Assembly (NCBI GenBank): GCA_903856295.1 | Contig: CAIOBP010000118.1 | Span: 1-47,727 of the forward strand | Direction of reading: 5' to 3' | Length of the DNA stretch: 47,727 nt | Source of the DNA: an uncultured Rhodospirillales bacterium | Lineage (GTDB): Bacteria; Pseudomonadota; Alphaproteobacteria; Azospirillales; Azospirillaceae | Shown here: piece by piece, positions 41,986-47,727 of the stretch | How the letters are laid out: every line of letters starts with the position of its first letter | Position numbering within the stretch: the stretch's first letter is position 1 | Made by a program: the position numbers and the translations under genes | The notes under the pieces: generated by a model | Told to the model about the DNA's origin: nothing | Databases searched by the model: none | What the model saw: only the letters and a program-made list of their open reading frames with translations

Positions 41986-42924
41986 ATGGTCGGTCGCAAC
42001 AGGCTGATAACGGTGTTCGGGGGCAGCGGCTTCATCGGGCGTCATCTGGTGCGCAGGCTGGCCAGGCTTGACGATGCCACCATCTGCGTCGTCAGCCGCC
42101 ATCCCCGCAGTGCCGCGTTTCTCAAAACAGCGGGCGGTGTCGGTCAGGTGATTCCGGTCGGCGTCGACATTTTCAGCGATGAGCAGGTGGCGGCCGTGGT
42201 GGCCGGTGCCGATATCGTGATCAATCTGGTCGGTATTCTTTACGAGCAGGGGCGCTGGACGTTTCAGGCGGTCCACGCCGATGCCGCCGGCCGGATCGCG
42301 CGCGCGGCCAAGGCGGCGGGAGCCCGGCGCCTGATACAGGTGTCGGCGATCGGCGCCGACCAGGGCTCGGCCTCGGCCTATGCCCGGAGCAAGGCCAACG
42401 GCGAGGCGGCGGTGCTCGCGGCCTTTCCCGAGGCGACGATTCTCCGTCCCAGCATCGTGTTCGGTCCCGAGGACGGCTTTTTCAACCGCTTCGCCTCCAT
42501 GGCGCGGGTGTCGCCGTTTCTGCCCCTGATCGGCGGTGGCCACAGCCGGTTCCAGCCGGTTTATGTCGGCGACGTCGCCGACGCGGTGATGGCGGTGCTC
42601 GGCGATCCGGTCTCCCGTGGCCGCACCTACGAACTGGGCGGTCCGAAGGCTTACAGCTTCCGGGACTTGATGGTCCGGTTGCTGGAGGTGATTCAGCGGC
42701 CGCGCTGGCTGCTGACGATTCCCTGGGCGCTGGCGCGGCTTCAGGCCTGGTTTTTCGAGCGCCTGCCCACCCCGATGCTGACCCGCGATCAGGTCGAACT
42801 GCTCAAGAGGGACAACGTCGTCGGCGGCGGCTGTCCCGGATTCGCCGAATTGGGCATCGTGCCAACCGCTCTCGAGGTGATTCTGCCGACCTATCTGTCC
42901 CGCTACCGGCCGGGCGGTCGTTAG
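41986..42924 (+). CDS. NAD-dependent epimerase, complex I NDUFA9-subunit family
   Basis: The protein has 312 residues from the ATG at 41986, with a GGGGG site upstream; an ATG at 41956 is possible. The Rossmann motif is FGGSGFIGRHLVRRL near residues 10-24, and VNLVGILYEQ and RLIQVSAIGAD are typical of the atypical SDR family that includes the eukaryotic complex I accessory subunit NDUFA9. The typical catalytic Y-xxx-K is YARSKANGE. Bacterial members are widespread and of uncertain role, possibly quinone related. A bidirectional terminator follows. Confidence 0.92.
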   Translation: MVGRNRLITVFGGSGFIGRHLVRRLARLDDATICVVSRHPRSAAFLKTAGGVGQVIPVGVDIFSDEQVAAVVAGADIVINLVGILYEQGRWTFQAVHADAAGRIARAAKAAGARRLIQVSAIGADQGSASAYARSKANGEAAVLAAFPEATILRPSIVFGPEDGFFNRFASMARVSPFLPLIGGGHSRFQPVYVGDVADAVMAVLGDPVSRGRTYELGGPKAYSFRDLMVRLLEVIQRPRWLLTIPWALARLQAWFFERLPTPMLTRDQVELLKRDNVVGGGCPGFAELGIVPTALEVILPTYLSRYRPGGR

Positions 42925-42954
42925 GGCGGGACGGGGCGGGTTCGCGCGCCCAAG

Positions 42955-42982
42955 AAAAAGGCCCCGGAGACGGGGCCTTTTT
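42955..42982. terminator. Bidirectional Rho-independent terminator
   Basis: Stem GGCCCCG-GAGA-CGGGGCC with five A on the left and five T on the right lies between convergent genes ending at 42924 and 43008. It can stop transcription in both directions. Confidence 0.93.
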
Positions 42983-43007
42983 CACCGTAAACATGGCACC
43001 GGAGCGC

Positions 43008-43856
43008 TCAGGCCGTTCCCTCGCGCTCCCGCAGCGGGGCAGCGGAGTCGGTCGGTTCGGCCAAGCCCGGCGGCGGTAATTCGCCCTGACGGCCGCGCGG
43101 CGCCAGCGGCTGAACCACCCGGGACTCGCGACGGATCGCGGCTGGCTGGGATTGCTGCGCCGGTTGGTTGGGGATGACCCGGCGCGGCGTCCGGCTGCGC
43201 CGGATCATCAGCCAGATGTTGCCGACGACCGTCAGCACGACCACGATCACCGAATACTCGATCAGGGTGAAGACCATGGCCGGCTGGGACGAGATCGACA
43301 GGCACAGGGCGATGGCGCCCACGATCGCCGCGATACCGATGGCGATGCCGATCAGCACCTTGAGTGCGTCGATCAGACGCCGCACCAGCCAGGGCATGAA
43401 GACCAGAAAGGCGAAGACCACCAACAGCAGGCCCAGCAACACCGGCGCGAAATAGCTCGAGAGCAGCCACGAGGCGATGTCGGGCGCGACCAGCGGCACG
43501 AAATCGGCCATGGTCTTGCCCTGATCCTCAAGCCGGCTGCTGAGAACCATCAAATGGCCCAGCCCTTCCTGAAGCTTATTGTTCGTCCAGGCCGCCTTGG
43601 TCTTGCCCAGCAGGTCCTGGTCCTCGGCATTGAACCATTCGGGTGGCTGGGTGTGCGGGGGACCCGCGAGACGGGTCAGGCCGTCGGCCAGCGCGTGGGC
43701 GCTCGGTCCGGGCGCCTTGACCGGCGCCCAGGCCTCAATGGACGGGATGTCGAGCTTGGCGGGCTTGCCTGCCCAAAACACGAATCCCCCCGCCGGCAGG
43801 GCGATGGCAAGCAGGAGGATCAGGAATCGCAGCACAAACAGCTTCGCAGGGCTCAT
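43008..43856 (-). CDS. Membrane protein of unknown function
   Basis: The protein has 282 residues. A first hydrophobic segment (about 7-28) is followed by a periplasmic region of about 95 residues. Three membrane helices follow (about 135-158, 163-186 and 196-217), and a basic, proline-rich cytoplasmic tail runs from about 220. Motifs: DQDLLGKTKAAWTNNKLQ and LRRLIDALKVLIGIAIGI. No family is recognised. It is divergent from nothing nearby: the acuI gene upstream reads in the same direction. Confidence 0.8.
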   Translation of the reverse strand: MSPAKLFVLRFLILLLAIALPAGGFVFWAGKPAKLDIPSIEAWAPVKAPGPSAHALADGLTRLAGPPHTQPPEWFNAEDQDLLGKTKAAWTNNKLQEGLGHLMVLSSRLEDQGKTMADFVPLVAPDIASWLLSSYFAPVLLGLLLVVFAFLVFMPWLVRRLIDALKVLIGIAIGIAAIVGAIALCLSISSQPAMVFTLIEYSVIVVVLTVVGNIWLMIRRSRTPRRVIPNQPAQQSQPAAIRRESRVVQPLAPRGRQGELPPPGLAEPTDSAAPLREREGTA

Positions 43857-43936
43857 GGTTCGTCCGCCGTGTTCGGTGAAAACGTGCCCGGAAAGTGAAC
43901 CAACCAGCGTCCGGGCGCAAGAGAAACGACGCCCGG

Positions 43937-44953
43937 CTATTTTCTGACGTCGATCACCGTGCGTCCCCGGACCTGCCCTCTGACGATAGCCTCGGCCAAT
44001 TCGAAGACTTTCGACAGCGGCTCGATGGTGGTCATGGCGTCGAGTCTGGTCTTATCCAGGTCGAGGGCGAGACGGCGCCACGCCTCCTCGCGCTGGCTCC
44101 TGGTCGCCTGCACCGAGTCGACGCCGACCAGCGCGACGCCGCGCAGGATGAAGGGAAACACCGAGGCCGGCAAGTCGGAGCCGCCGGCCAGTCCGCACAC
44201 CGCGATGGCGCCATGCCGCGCGGTCTGGGCGATGACGTTGGCCAGGGTCTGGCCGCCCACGGAGTCGACGGCGCCGGCCCAGTGCTCCCGTTGCAGCGGC
44301 AGGCCCTTCTCGGTGAGGGCGCCGCGCTCGATGATCGTGTGCGCGCCGAGGCTCTTGAGATAGTCGTGGGTTTCCGGACGGCCGGTGGAGGCGGTGACCC
44401 GGTAGCCCAGCTTGGCCAGCACCGACACCGCGATCGAACCGACGCCGCCGGCGGCGCCGGTCACCAGCACCTCGCGGCCATCGGGGCGGCCATCGGGGCG
44501 GCCATCGGGCTTGAGCCCGGCATGTTCCAGCGCCAGCACCGCCAGCATCGCGGTGTATCCCGCCGTGCCGATGGCCATGGACTCGGCCAGGGTGAAGGCC
44601 TCGGGCACCCGCACCAGCCATTCGGGCTTGACCCGCTGCTGCTGGATGTAGCCGCCCCACTCGGTTTCCGAGAGGTTCCAGCCATTGACCACCACCCGGT
44701 CGCCGGGTTTCCAGTCCGGGGAGCGCGACTCCAGCACCGTGCCCGCGAGATCGACGCCGCACACCATCGGCAGCTTGCGCGCGATCTTGCCCTTGCCGGT
44801 CAGCGCCAACCCATCCTTGTAATTGACGGTGGAGTAGGCAACCTCGACCAGCACCTCGTGATCCGGCAGGTCGGCTGTGCTCAGGGTTTTGAATGCGGCC
44901 TTGGGTTTGCCGTCGACCTCTTCGAGCATCACGGCGTTGAGGGATGCGGTCAT
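43937..44953 (-). CDS. acuI: Acrylyl-CoA reductase (AcuI, MDR family)
   Basis: AcuI reduces acrylyl-CoA to propionyl-CoA with NADPH, detoxifying acrylyl-CoA formed from 3-hydroxypropionate or DMSP. The protein has 338 residues from the ATG at 44953. The GroES-like N-domain has STVNYKDGLALTGKGK and CGVDLAGTVLES; VNGWNLSETEWGGYIQ is diagnostic of AcuI/YhdH. The nucleotide motif is VLVTGAAGGVGSIAVSVLAK. Just before it lies an inserted run of GRPD repeats encoded by three perfect 12-bp units (44474-44509). It lies in the same direction as pccB and the DNA methyltransferase. Confidence 0.94.
   Translation of the reverse strand: MTASLNAVMLEEVDGKPKAAFKTLSTADLPDHEVLVEVAYSTVNYKDGLALTGKGKIARKLPMVCGVDLAGTVLESRSPDWKPGDRVVVNGWNLSETEWGGYIQQQRVKPEWLVRVPEAFTLAESMAIGTAGYTAMLAVLALEHAGLKPDGRPDGRPDGREVLVTGAAGGVGSIAVSVLAKLGYRVTASTGRPETHDYLKSLGAHTIIERGALTEKGLPLQREHWAGAVDSVGGQTLANVIAQTARHGAIAVCGLAGGSDLPASVFPFILRGVALVGVDSVQATRSQREEAWRRLALDLDKTRLDAMTTIEPLSKVFELAEAIVRGQVRGRTVIDVRK
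44474..44509. repeat. Three perfect 12-bp tandem copies inside acuI
   Basis: GCGGCCATCGGG repeats at 44474-44485, 44486-44497 and 44498-44509. It encodes a repeated GRPD on the minus strand in the loop just before the NADPH-binding motif, so the reading frame is kept. Confidence 0.93.
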
Positions 44954-45026
44954 GGGCGGATACCTCGCGGGAGACTGTCGGGACAGGAGAGTGCCGGCCG
45001 ACTCTAATACGGTTTTTGAAAGAGAT

Positions 45027-46520
45027 TCAGAACATTTTGGCCAGGGGCAGGCCGGCCAGTTCGCGCGGCTCCAACTTGTGCAAGCCGCCGCCATAGACCC
45101 GGCCGGCCGCGATCAGGGCGGCGGTGCCCGTATCGTTGAGGCTGCGCCATAGCCGCTCGATCATCTCGGGATCGGCTGCCGGCCCCGGCTTCGGATAGAG
45201 CAGCAGGTAGACGTTGGGCGCCGTCGCCCGCGAGCGGTTGAGCAGAAACCGGAACGGCGTCTCGCCCCGTCCCATGTAGGTGCAGAGCAGGGGCGGTGGC
45301 GGCCGGTGGTCCTGGGCGTACCAGGGCGTGCGGTGGCGGCACAGGTAGCGGCCGGAAACCTCCGGCACGCCGCTTTGCAGATAGCGCCAGAGCGCGGGAT
45401 GCTTTTCGGCGATCTCGGATTCGGGAAGCCGGCACTCGAGCAGGTAGTGGCGCTTGGCCAGCCGGGGCCGGCCCTCGGAGTCGGCCTCGATGACCGTCAC
45501 TCCGGCGCCGAGTCCGCGCGGTCCGGGCAGAATCGGTTGAAAGCACTCGAGGGGCAGGCCGCGCGTCTCGATTTCAGCCTCGCTGAGAATGAAGAAGCGG
45601 TTGTCCCCGGTGGCGACTCCGCGCCTGATGGTGAAAAGGTCGCCCAGGGTTCCGGCCGTTTCCTCCCCGTCACCGTCGCCGCCATCGGCGAAGACGCCGG
45701 CCCATTTGGAGGCGCTCCGGAGTCGCTCGACGCCGACCGTCTCGGAGCGCCGTGGGGTGGCGATGCTGCCGCCCGAGGTGAACAGCGCTTCATGTCCGGG
45801 CGGCGGCGGCCGGTGGCGCCACCACAGCACCGCCGAGGTCACCAACGCGTCGCCGAACTGAACGTCGCCGGCATCGAAGCGGTGCAGGCGCAGCAGCGTC
45901 ACCTTCTCGGCGAGATAGCGGCGCAGGCCGGCGCCATAGTTGACGTCGAGGAATTCGGCGGGAACCAGCCAGGCCGCAACCGCCCCCTCGGCCGCCCAGG
46001 ACTGGGCGAGCAGCATGAAATGGGCGTAAAGACCGGCCAGTCCCGATAATCTTATCCCCGTCGCCCGTTCGCCCAGCGCCTGCAACCGCAACTTATCGGC
46101 GGGCTCGAGATGGTGATGGCGGACATAGGGCGGATTGCAGACGATCAGAGTGGCCTTCGGCTCCCGGGGCTCGGCGCGGGTGAAATCGCCGAGGCTGAGA
46201 TCGAGCCCGCTCTCCCGCCACAACTCCCGCGCGGGCTCTCCATAATGGCCGTCGATCTCGAAACCCGCCGACCTCGACAAGCGCCCGGCCGGCGCCTCGT
46301 CGAGCAGCGCCGAGAAGAAGGAGCCGGTACCGAAGGCGGGATCGAGAAAGCGCACCGCGTCCCCGGCCGGCAGCAGCGCCAGCGCTTCGCGCACGACCTC
46401 GCGCGCCAAAAAAGGCGGCGTCGCGAACTGGCCAAGCCGGTTGCGCGACGCCGCCGTTTTTTGGGCATCAAGCTCAGCCTGAAGGGCGAGACGGCGGGCT
46501 TCCCGGGAGTCGGCCGTCAT
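45027..46520 (-). CDS. N6-adenine DNA methyltransferase, Eco57I-like
   Basis: The protein has 497 residues. Motif X-like GQFATPP is at 30-36, the SAM motif is DPAFGTGSFF at 60-69, motif IV is NPPYVRHHH at 129-137, and GLYAHFMLLAQSW and WLVPAEFLDVNYG follow, as in the type II gamma-class adenine methyltransferases. The C-terminal half resembles the target-recognition part (TIRRGVATGDNRFFILSEAE). No endonuclease gene is adjacent, so it is either a solitary methylase or a bifunctional enzyme without a recognised nuclease domain; the usual N-terminal nuclease of Eco57I is absent. The start is 15 bp after the pccB stop, so it is likely co-transcribed with it. Confidence 0.9.
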   Translation of the reverse strand: MTADSREARRLALQAELDAQKTAASRNRLGQFATPPFLAREVVREALALLPAGDAVRFLDPAFGTGSFFSALLDEAPAGRLSRSAGFEIDGHYGEPARELWRESGLDLSLGDFTRAEPREPKATLIVCNPPYVRHHHLEPADKLRLQALGERATGIRLSGLAGLYAHFMLLAQSWAAEGAVAAWLVPAEFLDVNYGAGLRRYLAEKVTLLRLHRFDAGDVQFGDALVTSAVLWWRHRPPPPGHEALFTSGGSIATPRRSETVGVERLRSASKWAGVFADGGDGDGEETAGTLGDLFTIRRGVATGDNRFFILSEAEIETRGLPLECFQPILPGPRGLGAGVTVIEADSEGRPRLAKRHYLLECRLPESEIAEKHPALWRYLQSGVPEVSGRYLCRHRTPWYAQDHRPPPPLLCTYMGRGETPFRFLLNRSRATAPNVYLLLYPKPGPAADPEMIERLWRSLNDTGTAALIAAGRVYGGGLHKLEPRELAGLPLAKMF

Positions 46521-46535
46521 CTCGCCCCTGGCGGA

Positions 46536-47727
<1,192 letters not shown>

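Overview
The window reads as a chromosomal segment of a GC-rich alphaproteobacterium, most likely of the order Rhodospirillales. The basis is the high-GC codon use of most genes, the gene run rnd-kdsD-lptC-lptA-lptB-rpoN-hpf-ptsN, a B12-dependent nrdJ, a propionyl-CoA carboxylase and acrylyl-CoA reductase pair, several PAS-type hybrid kinases, and an NDUFA9-like epimerase. No rRNA, CRISPR array or complete insertion sequence was seen. One tRNA (Leu, CAG) is present.

Layout. Positions 1-3.7 kb carry a TPR protein (cut by the window edge), a membrane-linked methyltransferase and a divergent FemAB/GNAT-like protein. Positions 3.8-7.5 kb carry a lone motA, a 155-bp palindromic MITE-like element flanked by a 5-bp direct repeat, a DUF4139 secreted protein and a YaiI-type protein. 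Positions 7.5-12.9 kb are an accessory-looking, AT-richer island: a LuxR-type regulator with a degenerate receiver, a CBS-pair protein, and a nuoL-nuoM pair without any other complex I gene. Positions 12.8-15 kb carry an SDR dehydrogenase, mazG and a membrane-anchored HNH protein. Positions 15-20 kb carry a hybrid histidine kinase, two ankyrin-repeat proteins, a DUF4326 protein and small hypothetical genes. Positions 20-24.5 kb carry nrdJ with paired NrdR boxes, then an AT-rich spacer with a structured leader and an orphan ATP-synthase c-subunit-like gene. Positions 24.7-33.6 kb carry a lipoprotein, rarA, an OmpR-type regulator, a CYTH-CHAD protein, a four-PAS kinase, a small acidic protein and an RlmD-type RNA methyltransferase. 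Positions 33.6-41.8 kb carry a compact DUF262-like protein and the minus-strand housekeeping run tRNA-Leu, rnd, kdsD, lptC, lptA, lptB, rpoN, hpf, ptsN, closed by a strong terminator. Positions 42-47.7 kb carry the NDUFA9-like epimerase, a membrane protein, acuI, an N6-adenine DNA methyltransferase and pccB (cut by the window edge).

How genes fit together. kdsD (first step to Kdo) and lptC-lptA-lptB (LPS export) form one outer-membrane block, with overlapping stop/start codons at kdsD-lptC and lptC-lptA. rpoN, hpf and ptsN are the classical nitrogen/stationary-phase trio downstream of it. acuI and pccB catalyse consecutive steps (acrylyl-CoA to propionyl-CoA to methylmalonyl-CoA), with a DNA methyltransferase inserted between them. 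nrdJ is probably controlled by NrdR.

The signals that stand out are the orphan nuoL-nuoM island, the orphan c-subunit with its leader, the palindromic element after motA, and a recurring pattern of short perfect tandem duplications (often exactly 15 bp, two or three copies) in spacers and occasionally inside genes.
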